Below, one piece after another: positions 1 to 11,677 of a stretch of 64,000 nucleotides of DNA. The first letter of the stretch is position 1, and every line of letters begins with the position of its first letter. Source of the stretch: Dichomitus squalens LYAD-421 SS1. Its lineage: Eukaryota; Basidiomycota; Agaricomycetes; Polyporales; Polyporaceae. Location of the stretch: positions 702,973 through 766,972 of the forward strand of contig NW_006766894.1 in the NCBI RefSeq assembly GCF_000275845.1. The letters run 5' to 3'. The position numbers and the translations under genes were made by a program. The notes under the pieces are model-generated. The model was given only the letters and a program-made list of their open reading frames with translations. It searched no databases and was not told where the DNA came from.

Positions 1-750
1 TAGGCATGTAGAACCTCGCCTTCTGCTGCGACAGCTTGCGCTTTTTCAGCAGCTCGATGTATGCTCTCGCGAGCATACGGTCTATATGGCGAAAGCGCGG
101 ATCCTCCTGTTGCGCCTGCTGCATCTTCCGGGCCTTGATGGAGGGATGACGTGAATTGCTGTTGAAAGTCGGGTGAATGGAAGTGTACTGAGGAGACATG
201 GGAGGAAAAGCGCGGCGGGATCCTTACGGAGGAGGCGCCATCCGCGTGGCTTATATACCGTCGGTGACTCGATTCTTTTTTGCAGATCGGGAACTAGCTT
301 GCCCCACAACGGGACGCTTGCCAACTTGGGGCCGTGCTCCACAAGCCCTGCAAAACCTGCCAACTCCTCGGGTGAATGTGGTGATGACTCGACCCGGAAC
401 AGAGCATTATGCGACAAAAACGACAGCTCCGAGAACTGCCTTCCAAAGCTCGAACTCAAGTCATGGACGGCATTCCGGTATGTTTTACTATGCCGTCGTG
501 GATGATGAAGCAGGCCTTTGCTGTAGCGGTCATGAGCAGACGGAGGTGAGTAAGGACCGTCCAGATCCGGTGCACCGCCCGGCGTCACTGTACCCCGCAT
601 GTCATGCTGTGCAGCTCTGGCGCTTTCGGGGGCTGCCGCGTCCAGCACTCGAGCGCCCGAGATACTTCGCACCGCTTCCTGCTGCGCGGCCAACCCAGTG
701 ATACAGCTTTTCTTGTGCTTCTCGCGAGGGTCTAACTCATACAACCAAGG
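1..750 (-). CDS. Hypothetical protein, partial (runs off left edge)
   Basis: Two coding exons are visible, 259-750 and <1-187, joined by a 71-bp intron (188-258, GTATAT...CTCAG) that keeps the frame open to the window edge. The 750 end looks like a splice acceptor (AATCAG), so the true start lies in an exon further right that I could not identify. The middle part is Ser/His-rich. The last visible residues form a basic Gln/Lys/Arg-rich stretch (KARKMQQAQQEDPRF, then IELLKKRKLSQQKARF) that is likely helical. I do not recognise the family and assign no function. The protein continues beyond the window, so domain calls are not possible. Confidence 0.5.
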
Positions 751-753
751 CTG

Positions 754-2547
754 ATTTACTATTGTCGACGTCGAGAGGGCTTTTTTTTCCGCGTAGTATG
801 GCGGTGACTGTCCGGCTGACGAGACAATTGCTCGGTCAGCAGCCGAAAGTATGATATGAAATGGCTCGTCAAACGAAAGTCAAACTCCGGAAACGCCTCG
901 TACGCTCACGGGAAGATGACGCAAGACACATCAAGTCAAGCACTTTGAGGTCGATGAGCCCATTTTCGGAGCCGGAAACACGCGGTGCATAGCAAACCCT
1001 CATATGCCGCAGACCTCCGACTGGAACACGTACGGTATAATGTGTAGTTTACCACACTGTGCATTGACCGCGTCAGCTGTACGGCTTGTGGGCCCGTTGA
1101 CGCCATGTCAATACGGGATCGGACTGCTAACCTATCGGTCCATTTCGTATATGCGCAGCATGGTATCTCCGTATTCCGCAAGCCCAAGTCCAAGCCGGAT
1201 AGTATCGTACGTGGACCCTCTACGTATGCCGGACGGCAGCGGCTGGAGTGAGATACCTTTCCTCAAATGCCCAGCTCAGTCCACCATGGTATGTCCACAA
1301 TACTCTGCGCTCGGTTGGACTTCAGCTGATTCCTGCATGGAAGTCCACGTCTATTGCCGAGTACATATGGACACTAGAGGCTGTACTCACAAACCCATCG
1401 CTCCGACTCTGACGGCCGAAGCCTACTATTGTTCTTGAATTCTATACTAACAAGCGCTAAACTAGAATCGGACATTGTGATTGGTTTAGACGAGGCTCCT
1501 CTTCACCGCCACCTTGTCGTTGACAGGCCATAGCAGGCGCTCCTTCCTTCGTCCTTGCAATACCCCAAAACTTCGGAATCAGCTTCTGCGTGTGAACAGA
1601 ACTCGGCTGCGGTACAGCACGTCAATTGATATTCACGCCTTCGGTGAGTCGTTCACCTACACATCTCAAGACAAGTCTACAATGCGAAGAAATCTCGAGT
1701 CATGGACCATGTGTGACACCCCGTTCTGCTGGGCCAGCATGCGTCGTGGTTTCATTGCGTGACTCGAACAGCATGCTGCTGGGGCACCCAAGGCTCTCCA
1801 GGTCTTTGCGTGGGGGTAAGCGCAAATTTTTGAGTATCTGGCAATAGGACGCATGATACATAGCCTTGGATACGACCTCCCAGAACATGGCCTCAACCTG
1901 CAATGCCTTGCGGCATACGTGTGTCAAATGGTACTGTCCGCTCTATATAGATATACACCAGCACTGACAATCATGTGCGTCAGTGTGCGCTGATTCAGTA
2001 TATAGTTTACCTGGGCGTAATCAAGTGGTGTTCAGCCTTGTGTAATGTCGCCTGCAGTTCTCAGAAGTAACAGGCAACGATAGAGCATGTCCCTTCCGCC
2101 AGTGAACTGAGTGGACCGACGTGCACACGCGAGCTTCCTCCACGCAGATAACGCTGAAGAGAGGCACCTGATCCAGAGCTAGATATGTACGCTACTAAAG
2201 ACAGCACACGCGTGTCATATGTACATGTTTCGCGAGCAGAGACTAAACAACAGATTTACGTATTTTGAACAGCTAACACTTCTGAAACTGTAATTATAAC
2301 AGTACATATATGTATTCACAGGACTGCCTGGTGGCAACGATTAGCCGGAATGGCCAAAGAGGCCGGAGACAAAATCGACACAGCTCATAAGTTACAAGGA
2401 ACGTGTACAATATGTAACTCCAAACCTTGCGAATATCAGTCCAAAGGAAACATAGGGGCGAACACTGATTATCGAATACGTTGCGAGCGGATATCCAGAC
2501 CGTCCTCGTCCAGAACCTCCCGAGTCCGGCAGCTCCTCGGCAGGAGC
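754..2547. other. Gene-poor stretch
   Basis: Only short frames without splice-supported continuation are present. I see no tRNA, repeat or conserved protein motif. It holds the unresolved 5' part of the left-edge gene and the 3' flank of the laccase. Confidence 0.5.
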
Positions 2548-4648
2548 TTAGTGGTCGCTAAGCGAGAGCGCATCGTACGTGGGACAAAGAGCGGACCAGT
2601 CGGCGGGGACAGGGTTGGCCGACGCGATGTCGGGAAGATCCTCGGCCAGGACGACGGCGAATCCGGCGTCGAGGTGGAAGTCGATGTGGCAGTGGAGGAA
2701 CCACGGGCCTGGGTTGTCTGTCTGGAAGCGTATCGTAACGTTGTCGGAACTACTGGTCCCCGTCGAGACGGTGTCACGCCAGACGGGATTGTCGTAGTTG
2801 TACTCGGACGAGCCGGCGCTGCGGACTACAGCGAAAGCATGCTGCGGATAACGATAACATCGTGGAAAATCTAAGTGATTGAATCACGAAGGCGAATGAC
2901 GTAGCGAGACTTACACCGTGCAAGTGGAACGGATGGGGGTTACCGACAGCATTGGCCGCGGCGGGGAAGTTAATCTCGATAGACGAGTTGATCGGAAGCT
3001 CGTAGATGCTGCCGGACGGCAGGAGGCTCTGTGCGGACTGTGCGCCACTCAGAATTTGAAGCAAGACAGGAACTGTGGGAGGAATGAAGGTGGCATTGTT
3101 TATAAAGAAATTCGTGCCATTGAAACTGAAGTCCATCTGGATTGGCTTGTTGACACCGCCTGCGGTATGGTTGCCCGGCTGAGACACCCATTCAGTTATG
3201 GTACTGTCAGGAATGGCGCTCCAGGAACAGTAGGGGCTTACCGTCTTCCTCGGTACGAATGGGTGGAGTTGAGTCTCCTGTAGGAGGTTCTGAGTGGTCT
3301 GCTGGGACGTCGTAGGATCAACTGCTGGCGCCCCGACGTAGCGCAAGATGGCGGAGTTGAAGCCGTCTGTGAAGCCGACGACTGAACCGATGTTCGGATT
3401 GGCTCTGATCCAGTAGTTGTCCACGGACTGGTTCGCTGTAAGCTAGGTGAGGTACACTTTTGAGCTTGGTTCAGACTGAACTTGACGAAAGAGTACTTAC
3501 AACGAATGAATAACGCTGGGCGGCAAAGATCTGTATCGTGTTGACGGTGACCGGCTGGGTCTCAATCCCATCGGCCTCGATGACGGTCAGGTTGTGGCCG
3601 TCAATACTGAACATGTAGTTCGGGTCGCATGACATCGACACTAGGCGGAATCGGTAGCTATGAGCACATGGTCAGCCTTATTTACGGTCCATCATCTCGA
3701 GATATACCTACCGCTTGCCCTGGGTAACGTTGACCACTGCGAGTTGGTTGTTCGGGTTGTTGAGGCTACGACCGAGACCATTGATGAGAGTCGAGTTCGG
3801 GCCCGGTCTGTATGTCGCAGTACATGAGCGTGATATTCTGACCATTATGAAACAGATGTACTCACGGGAAGCGCGGGCCGAGGTGCGCGGCTCGTTGGTA
3901 CCAGTCCGCGAGGGTGATCACAGTCGAGTCTATTAGACTACGTGAGCGCCAGGAGAAGCCGTGTCGGCAGTCGTCTAGTCCTTAGCGACCTACCATTGTC
4001 AACGTCGTAGAGGTGGGCGAGAGGGTCATGAGGATCATAGATGACGAGCGGGCCTCTCAAGCCATCGCAATACTGAGTAGTGAGATGGCTATGGTACCAG
4101 AAGGTGCCTACGTGAACGGAAGTTAGTCGTGTAAATCATAGAGCGAGGGCAACCTTACCAGCTTGATCAGGGACCGTGAAGTCGTACAGGAACGAGTTGC
4201 CGCTAGCGATCGGGCACTGGGTGACAAATGCAGGACCATCTGCCCAGTTTGTACCATGCTGAAAGATGCCGTGCCAGTGCTAGTAAACAGCATGGTATGA
4301 GCACTACGAATAAGGCGACAAAGAGTTTCCGTACAATACTTGTAGTCTTGTTCATGGTATGGTTCGTCATCTGGTCGATGACATTGAGCTTGAAATGATC
4401 ACCCTGTTCACCAGAACGGCGTTAGTAAGGTTTTAATTACTGAAATATCACGTTACAAGACAGACCTTGTGACCGGTAATGAGGGGCGCAGGGAAGACAC
4501 CATTGACCACAACGGCGGCACGAGTGAAGCCGTCTGGAGCTATGTTGGCGTCAGAGATGGTGAGGTCAGTAACGGGCCCAATGGCCGCATAGGCCGAAGC
4601 GGTGAACAGAATAGCGGTGTAACATAGCAGAGACCGGATTCCCGCCAT
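2548..4648 (-). CDS. lcc: Laccase (multicopper oxidase), secreted
   Basis: Oxidises phenols with reduction of O2 to water; acts outside the cell in lignin breakdown, pigmentation or detoxification. Exons: 4466-4648, 4335-4403, 4280-1 side 4159-4279, 3994-4107, 3866-3929, 3712-3807, 3501-3657, 3242-3442, 2915-3178, 2548-2841, total 520 aa, the usual length. The start at 4648 gives a signal peptide of about 21 aa ([21 protein letters not shown]) before the mature AIGPVTDLT. All four copper motifs are present: HWHG (H85, H87), HSH (H130, H132), HPFHLHG (H417, H420, H422) and HCHIDFH (H473, C474, H475, H479). The axial T1 position, ten residues after C474, is Phe484, the high-redox-potential (class 3) type. 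Family assignment is certain; substrate and physiological role are inferred. Confidence 0.97.
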
Positions 4649-7600
4649 GACGATCACTAGTAGAGAAAAGACTCGCAAATGAAGGGGTGGGGATGGGCTT
4701 TCACGAATCTCCCCCGCATCTCTTATACCCTACGAGCGATGTCGGGCGCGGCAGACGAAACATATCGAATCATGCCGCTCAGAGGGTGGCTGCTCCATGA
4801 CGCTCGTCGACCGAGTCCTGTTGCGCCTAGTACTGCCATAGGCCTGGCAAATCGGCCGCCGCACCAATTCTGTCAGCCGGTGGTCGCGCGAATGCTACGG
4901 AGGGCGTGAGAGTTCGGCTTCACGACGGACGTAGCAGTGTCTGGCATGAAACATTGACGTACCGTTGATAGACGTCAGAACTGCTCTTACCAACACACAC
5001 CTCTAAAGCCGTCATGCCTGTCCCTCACTGTAAGCTATGTCCATAAGAGAGCACCTGTAATCTCCGTGAAGCTCACGGGCTCTCTTTCTGACAGGAAACG
5101 AGTCAAATGCAGGGAGCAGACTCGGGCTTTTCGAGTGCCGCAGACTCGCAGTGACGGGATGGCCAACGCTGACAAAGTCCATGATGGTTCCTAACAGAGA
5201 CAATGTCAGCCCCTAGCGCAGTAGATATACGTGAACCCATTCGGGGCCGGCGCACATTGTCACCACAGCAAGACGCGCATTATTCATTCTTGACGCATGC
5301 GGAGGCCACTGTCCGTGACGTGCTAGTGGCACTGGCGGTGCTACATATTCGGCACATGAGATGAGACGTGAGAGCCGGCTGACTGGCTAAAAAGGCGCAA
5401 TCTATGATTGTTGTGTTGGACAGATAGACGGTAAAGATACAGCACTCACTTGGCTCAATCTAGTGCAAACCCGGATCCTCTCAAACAAAAGTCGCGAACA
5501 TACTAGCCAGGTACAGCATGATCCAACCCACGCACATCCAGGGGACGGGTGGTCAAGAGAAAGTGGTAAAAAACCCATGCACTCTCAGATCAATTTAAGT
5601 TCACGGCGCAGTAGGCGTCACAGGTTTTTGCAACTATTATCAAGCCAATACCTGAGGTGTCCATAATGAGAATCGACCCAACAATCTGAATTGAGTTGAG
5701 CATTAGCCGGTTATAGGAGACACAGAATCGATGATAGACCTCCCACTGTGAGCCTCCCTCACGAGAGATGGCGGGAGTTCATGTAAACCCACAAGACGTG
5801 CCCATAGAGTTGTCGATGCACGAAGGACCTTCATAAGCGACTGATCGAAGACCGCTTGAAGATGTCGGCGGTTCGCTGGCGGCCACTCTTCCGATCACCG
5901 CAACTCCTGGTAGATGTCGCAGCTTGAGCGTCCAAAGCTGCCGTGACTAGCAGGATTACGATCGGATAGGCGGAAACCAGCGTAGGTCAATGGGAGAACT
6001 TGGTAAAGATCCGCTAAGCGGTTGGGCCACACGGTTCGTCTCACAATACTGGGAGGTATTGACAGCAGCGCGATCGGCTCGGGGCCAGTGGCCAGATGGG
6101 TCGCAGAGAACGTATGCTAGGTTGACTGCGGGCACTATCGTGTGCCACCCGTGCGAAGAAGTATTGACGAGTCGATCAAATTGTGTGATGGGGTCTGGAC
6201 AATTGCACAGACGACCTACCTGCCCTTCATTGTAATGGTTACGGTGGGCAGTTCAGCTCCACCGAACACTAACTGAGAGAGTACTGGTCTAGGGAAAAGA
6301 TCGGTGATAGTTGAACCCGACACTGCCCACTTTTGACACTGCCGGAGACGGAGCTTGACGAGCACAAATTACGAAGCTTGCAGCCTAATAGGCATGTGGG
6401 CATGACATATACCAGTGAGTTGAGCAGAGGATGGGGGTGCTCGCCTAAACTGCGCCGACAACAATCACTAGGATCAGGCTGCTGGCGGTCTGTATCCCTT
6501 GCGACTCTCCACTTCGCAGTGCAACGGCAGCGTAGCGTACAGTTGAAGCGCCGAAAATATTCCATATAACTTTGGATGATTAGATTCTTGCGTTCGCAGC
6601 ACACCTCCGGCACAGTGCTTCACATGCTGGTAAGTTGAGTATTGAGGGAAATGGTACACCGTCTTCGTTGGAATGCTCCGACCGCCTTCGATCGGACGAG
6701 AATCAAAATCAGATGCCTCATACGTTCAATACAATGAGCAGGATACATACAAAGTTATGTACTGAGAAGGCTCCAGATGGTAGGTTCCATGCGCAATCCA
6801 CGACGCTCGAACCCATTGAGTGCCACATTTGGTGCCTGTGTCGTCTGCAAACATGCGTATTGAGCGCGGCAGCTGTAGGGGACCATTGGCCCCACGCCAC
6901 TATGGAACCTGGATGCTGACGGACTGGTCCATGCGATCCTCGGTGCCTCTCGATTTCCCAGGGCCGGGATGGATCGCAACGCTCTATGCCTAAATTGGAC
7001 GAGTCAGGAGCGCGCTCGTACAGCTCGTCTCAGATGAGGAACCTCAGTAAGACTGAGGCATTCCATTGCCTCCATTATGCAATGGAAGGACGTTAGTCGG
7101 CCCTAGCCTCATCTGAGCAAAGAACTCATAAGTTACGAGGATTATTTGAGGGTTAGGGAACAGGGAACTTGCTACCTGTTGAAAATAGACATGTCCGCAT
7201 ACACAAACAAGGCGGAGGGCCCTGAGCTCAACACACCGTGCTCTCATGTACGACACGCCCAATACCTAGTATCAACTGGTTCAGCACGAAGATGCGCAAC
7301 TGTGATGCAGTAGTACAACGACAAACAGGATTGCATCGTCTTCCACCCACCCGATGATGTGTCCAGAATCGCGGAGCCCGCTTGAACCATGACAATGGTC
7401 CGTTGTTGATCGGATCTTGCTCGCCACATACCACACGAGTACTCGCCCGGTCTCGACTCTCCCAAAAATACTGGAAGCGCGGCCAAACCCCTTGATACCG
7501 GGGGATGAGACACCGCCGACAACGTTCCAGTGGCAATGCTGCAAAATACCACTGGATATACACAAACCCAAGGGACATTGTCTAACAGCATAGCCCGCAG

Positions 7601-7909
7601 TTCTCCGCAGTGATCGTACATGGCGACGTCTTTTCAAGCCAAAGGATCTTTAGCGAGAATGATAATGATACGAAGGGTGTATGTACCCGACAGACTGCGT
7701 ACTAATAACAGAGAAGCATAGCCAAACACTTGGGGCGCTCGCGGGGTGACTTGAGAAAGAGAGGAGTTATTGGCATGATTGCAGAGAGGCGGCTCAAGGT
7801 CGAGGCAGTCTCGCCTGCACGTGCACAGCGGTAAGATGCGACTTGCCGATATAGATGAGTGCTCGACTACATACCTCGTCCCAAGGTCGCAATCATCAGG
7901 ACTCCACGC
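4649..7909. other. Gene-free interval
   Basis: About 3.2 kb between the laccase promoter and OST4. Short open frames occur on both strands (notably several overlapping minus-strand frames at 7.2-7.6 kb), but none shows splice-supported extension or a known motif. Laccase regulatory sequence is expected at the left end. No repeat structure was recognised. Confidence 0.5.
4723..4727 (-). promoter_or_regulatory. TATA-like box of laccase gene
   Basis: On the minus strand the sequence reads GGGTATAAGA, about 75 bp upstream of the laccase ATG, a usual position for a core promoter in this window. Confidence 0.5.
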
Positions 7910-8050
7910 TCAGTGCGCAACAGACGACCCGGGGGTATTCTTTTCGAGCTGACGAGCGTTGACAGCGACAAAGTGATACAGCACCACAGTCAGCATCGCT
8001 AGCGCTCCCAGCCCGTTCGCAAGGTTGTACAAGGTGTTGTGGGAGATCAT
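7910..8050 (-). CDS. OST4: Oligosaccharyltransferase subunit OST4
   Basis: A 46-aa single-exon protein starting MISHNTLYNLANGLG, with one transmembrane segment (about residues 10-30) ending VVLYHFVAVN. This closely resembles the yeast Ost4 and animal OST4 pattern (MI[ST]..., a hydrophobic stretch, VLYHYVAVN) and the size is right: the family is 36-46 aa. Ost4 is a tiny ER membrane subunit that stabilises the Stt3 module of the N-glycosylation complex. The gene is transcribed away from QCR8, with 277 bp between the start codons. Its size means automatic annotation would easily miss it. Confidence 0.88.
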   Translation of the reverse strand: MISHNTLYNLANGLGALAMLTVVLYHFVAVNARQLEKNTPGSSVAH

Positions 8051-8327
8051 CTTGGTCCTATTGAACACAATTCGAATAACGAAGAGCAACGCCCAGAATG
8101 TCAGATATATATCCGTGTCAAGCGTGAGGAGAGCAGGATGAGTACAGACCTAAGTCTGACGTCGTGGTCGCCGCCAGCACGATTGTTTGCTGGTGTTTGG
8201 CGCGTGCAGCGTCGGGATGAGACTCAGCGCCTGCCCGAGCTCGCGAAACCTCCCGAACCCGTCGTTCAGCACCTCCCCACTCCCGTTTACCACTGCTTCC
8301 CGCGTGTAGAGCCAAAAGTCTGCGACA
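8051..8327. promoter_or_regulatory. Shared divergent promoter region OST4/QCR8
   Basis: 277 bp separate the two start codons of the divergently transcribed OST4 and QCR8. Both sets of promoter elements must lie here or overlap the genes. No clear TATA box was seen, which fits housekeeping genes. Confidence 0.5.
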
Positions 8328-9056
8328 ATGAGGCCCACAGAGATTCGTCGAGGCGATATGCCCGGACGTGAGTACTTGTTTGCGCGTTGAATGCGGATGA
8401 GTGTCGTGTAGCCAGTTCTGACACTGGTGTTTTGCAGCCAAGGTCTACGTGAGTATCCTTCAGTCATTCGCATTGCTACCCCGACTATCCAATTGCTTTA
8501 CCCATGGCCTATGAGAGAGGTTGTGAAATTGCGGAGTTGCTGACGCGGTATCCGTTTGACAGGGTGTTTGGTGGGGTGACAAGGGCGTCCTGAAGCAGAA
8601 GGGCATCGTCACCTACTGTGCGTAGCAGCTTTCTTTCGAATACCGACGTTCAGCTCACAGTTCCTGCCATTGTATCATGTTGCCTATCTTTGCCTTTTGC
8701 TTCGTGCGCCTCCTGCCGTATCATTGGTGTCATCCACACAGCCATGTCGCCCTTCAAGCAGCGCGCGACCCATCACCTCATTCGGAACTACATTCTGAAC
8801 GGCTACCGCCGTCTCTCTGGCCAGTTCGTCTACTGGTCGATTCCTTTCGCCATCGGTACGTCGTCTAAACCAGGCATTCCTCTGTGACTCCCCGCGAGAT
8901 GACATGTTCTATGCCATGTCTTCCGTGTCCCCGTCGATCAGCTCAGTATACTCATGCATGCGGTTAATAGGATACGGCACCTACGCCTGGGCGAAGAGCT
9001 ACGACGCGTGGCAAAACAGCAAGGCCGCGCACGCGCACGGCCACGGCGAGCACTAA
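8328..9056 (+). CDS. QCR8: Cytochrome bc1 complex subunit 8 (QCR8)
   Basis: Small subunit of mitochondrial complex III (ubiquinol-cytochrome c reductase), near the ubiquinone site. Exons: 8328-8367, 8438-8448, 8563-8617, 8742-8855, 8971-9056; 101 aa. The product begins MRPTEIRRGDMPG and contains the family signature KQKGIVTYSMSPFKQRA, then a single transmembrane helix (about residues 60-85) and a short tail ending HGHGEH. Length fits the family (about 95-110 aa). Exon 2 has only 11 nt, but all five exons are needed to keep the frame and the conserved residues. The start is set by the MRPT N-terminus typical of fungal QCR8. Confidence 0.93.
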
Positions 9057-10128
9057 GAAGGATACGACAAGCGTACCAGGCACAGACCCTTCCCATTATA
9101 TAGAGTTGGTGTCCAATACCACGTTCTTTCTGCTCTGTTATGTTTTGGAGTGACGCAGGATGTCGGAAGTGTTTTTGCGTGGGTAACCGACATGCAGCGA
9201 GTCAGGATACAAACCTCCCGAGTTTTGCCGACGGCGTGGCGAGGAGCACATAATGCGGTAATTGGAATTGGATGAAGCAGTGTGTCGTGTGCGTCCGACT
9301 TCCACCGTAGGTGCGCAGCGATTATCCTGCTCATGACTCAAAGCCGAGACATAGGTGCGAAGATATGTGGCAACGTGGTCAGGCGGTAGCCCCACGCGTT
9401 CTCTCTCTTCTCAGTATCATTCAAGTGCTGTTCTCCTGCCTCGTTGTTATGGCGTGTCATGGCAGCAGGCTTTGGACATTCCTCATTCTCATGCGCAGCG
9501 ATGAACTCACGTCCATAAAAATTTCTAGAGATCTCCTTGAAATCTGATTGAGGCCTGATCTCTGGAACCCACCAAGTTCGCTGACATCCCACTGCTATGC
9601 TACCTCATATTATGTGGCAAACTGAATGGTTCTTTGTCTTTAATCCGCTGACCAACCTTGCTTGGGTTTGTCAGGCCCAGGAAGGTAGGCGGAAAGGCGG
9701 AAAACCCATCTTCCATCCGTATGTCGCGAAGCCCACATATCAGCCTTCCATCGCTCATGCGTTACAGGACACGTCATCTCGCATCCTACCTGCATTGCAG
9801 TGACTCCGTCGCCGCGCAGTTGCCCGCCTACCAGATAGGCGCCTATCGGCGATGGCACTGCGTTTTGGACTCAGGGCGCGCTTCGGAGCGCGATACAGTG
9901 ACTCACGCCGTGTCCCGATGCGGCGATGGCGTTCGCCAGCCCTGCATTCCTCGTGACAGTGAGTCAACCCGGGGCCGTTCCTATATAACCACGGGCGTGA
10001 GGCCAACAGATGCTCCTCTCCCCGCGATACCTAGAAGAAAACCCCTCTGTAAAGTGCTATTTGCCTAACCGGAACACCCGACTTCATTCTCCGTCCCTAA
10101 TACCTGTGAGAAATCTCTTTGAAGCAAG
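9057..10128. other. Intergenic; HSP20 promoter at right end
   Basis: No gene supported. A TATATAA box lies at 9982-9988 on the plus strand, about 140 bp upstream of the heat-shock gene. A GAAGAA stretch near 10031 could be part of a heat-shock element, but complete inverted nGAAn repeats were not seen. Confidence 0.45.
9982..9988 (+). promoter_or_regulatory. TATA box of HSP20 gene
   Basis: TATATAA followed by a C-rich stretch, about 140 bp upstream of the HSP20 start codon. Confidence 0.45.
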
Positions 10129-10919
10129 ATGACTGTACGTAGCCCCCGGTCGAAGTTCGTGTCGGGTCTTGAGAAACGGCTCGGAAGGGCTCTGTCCGCC
10201 CAAGAGACGCTCAGACTCGCGGCGTACGCCCGTGCGGTTAAGTTTCGAAAGGCTCAGCAACAGCAGCAGCGGGTTTATAAGCCAAGGTGAGTCTCCATCA
10301 TCCTGCCTGATACTAAATTCATATAGACTGCTCACCGCGTGTGTTATCCTTGCGCGCAGGATGGAACTGTGGGATGATGGAGACAGCCCGCTCGTCACGG
10401 CCGTCTTCGAAGTTCCGGGGCTCCGCCCAGAGGACATCACGGTGGACGTCGTCGACGGCCGGCTCGTGGTCAGCGGCGAGCGCCGTCAGCAGGATCTTCC
10501 CCGGGGGCCTCAGACTCTTACTGTTGAGACTCGCCCCACCTCCAAGTCCGAGCCCGGGTCCGACGCGTGCGTTCGGACTTCGGAGGCGACGCAGGCCCAT
10601 GCCGGGATATTGCATGTCCGAGAGCTCAAGTACGGCCTTTTCCGCCGCATCGTCACCGTTCCCGCGGGATGTACTGTAAGTTGTTGCTTCACTGTCTTGA
10701 GAAGGTATGCAATGCTGACGTGTCAATCTCTGAAATGCGCAGACCGCCGACCTTCAAGCCGTCATGGAGAACGGGATGCTCACGGTGTCATGGCCTCGCG
10801 ATATCCAGGCGCGCTTCTCCAACAGCCTCTTGGGCGGGCAGGCGGAGTCCGCGCTTGGGTTGGACACCGGAGCCGGTCAGGGTGGTTTGCAGGGGGACAA
10901 TTCTTCTGCTTGTGTTTGA
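10129..10919 (+). CDS. Small heat-shock protein (HSP20/alpha-crystallin family)
   Basis: ATP-independent chaperone that holds unfolding proteins. Exons: 10129-10286, 10360-10675, 10743-10919; 216 aa. The alpha-crystallin domain begins near residue 58 with SPLVTAVFEVPGLRPEDITV and GRLVVSGERR, continues after a longer-than-usual loop with LHVRELKYGLFRRIVTVPAG, and ends with DLQAVMENGMLTVSWPRD, the conserved GxLTVxxP strand. The N-terminal 50 residues are basic and Gln-rich. The C-terminal tail is Gly/Gln/Ser-rich, without a clear I-x-I motif. The central loop of about 35 residues (TRPTSKSEPGSD...) between the strands is typical of fungal members. Substrates and heat induction are inferred from the family. 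Confidence 0.93.
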
Positions 10920-11677
10920 ACCGTTTGTATCCGATTCAGGGCGGAGGGTCTTCCATTTGCCTTTTCCACTCTGCATATATGCTTTCCCAATCTATGCCAC
11001 TGTATGCCTTAGCGACTGCCTCGACCGAAGGACGTTTCCATCGAATCATCAGACCATCGATCCTGGACCCACAATTGTCGCCATGCTCATACCCGAGTGG
11101 CAGGCTTCTGCCTCGAGGCCGCGGGCCCCGGATCTCAAGCAATTCAGGCGCCCAATGACACCTCCGCTACCGCCATCCACTGACTGACGTTGAGCCGGTG
11201 GTCTCTTAGTATTACCATGCAAATCAAAGCTCTAGTCCTACTCTTTCACACACTCCCTCTCAGATTGACAATGCTCAGATGGCTGTAGGCCTATACACAA
11301 GGTGAGCTTGCTGGCGTCGGACTGCAGGCACTGCGGAGTTTTGATACAATCTCTCTTCGTTGTCAACTACTAGAAAATAACATCTCCAGTGCCTATGTAC
11401 GTGCTACGTATCAACCGGTCGCACTCGAAAGGACAACCAGGTATGCATAACGCTATTCTCTGCTGTTTGACAGCCTGGCAGTATACCACGGTGACAGCGA
11501 TATAAACCTTCAGGACCTCGGCGCCGGCGTGCTTGCCTGTCCTGCACCTCCCCCCGCGCTCGACGTGGTCTCTCCAACAGCACTCATGCTGTTTGGAATC
11601 CTGCGGATTCTGCTCTGAGGACTCGGATATGGATGACTGAGTGCTCTATAGCGAACTCGAGCCCTGTGGTTTGGTCG
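10920..11677. other. Intergenic between HSP20 and HET gene 1
   Basis: 3' flanks of two genes pointing toward each other. No coding signal or repeat recognised. Confidence 0.5.

Noticed and set aside
7228..7637. Three overlapping minus-strand frames of 116-125 codons
   Set aside because: All three frames are open because stops are sparse here; none has splice context, a start context or a recognisable motif.
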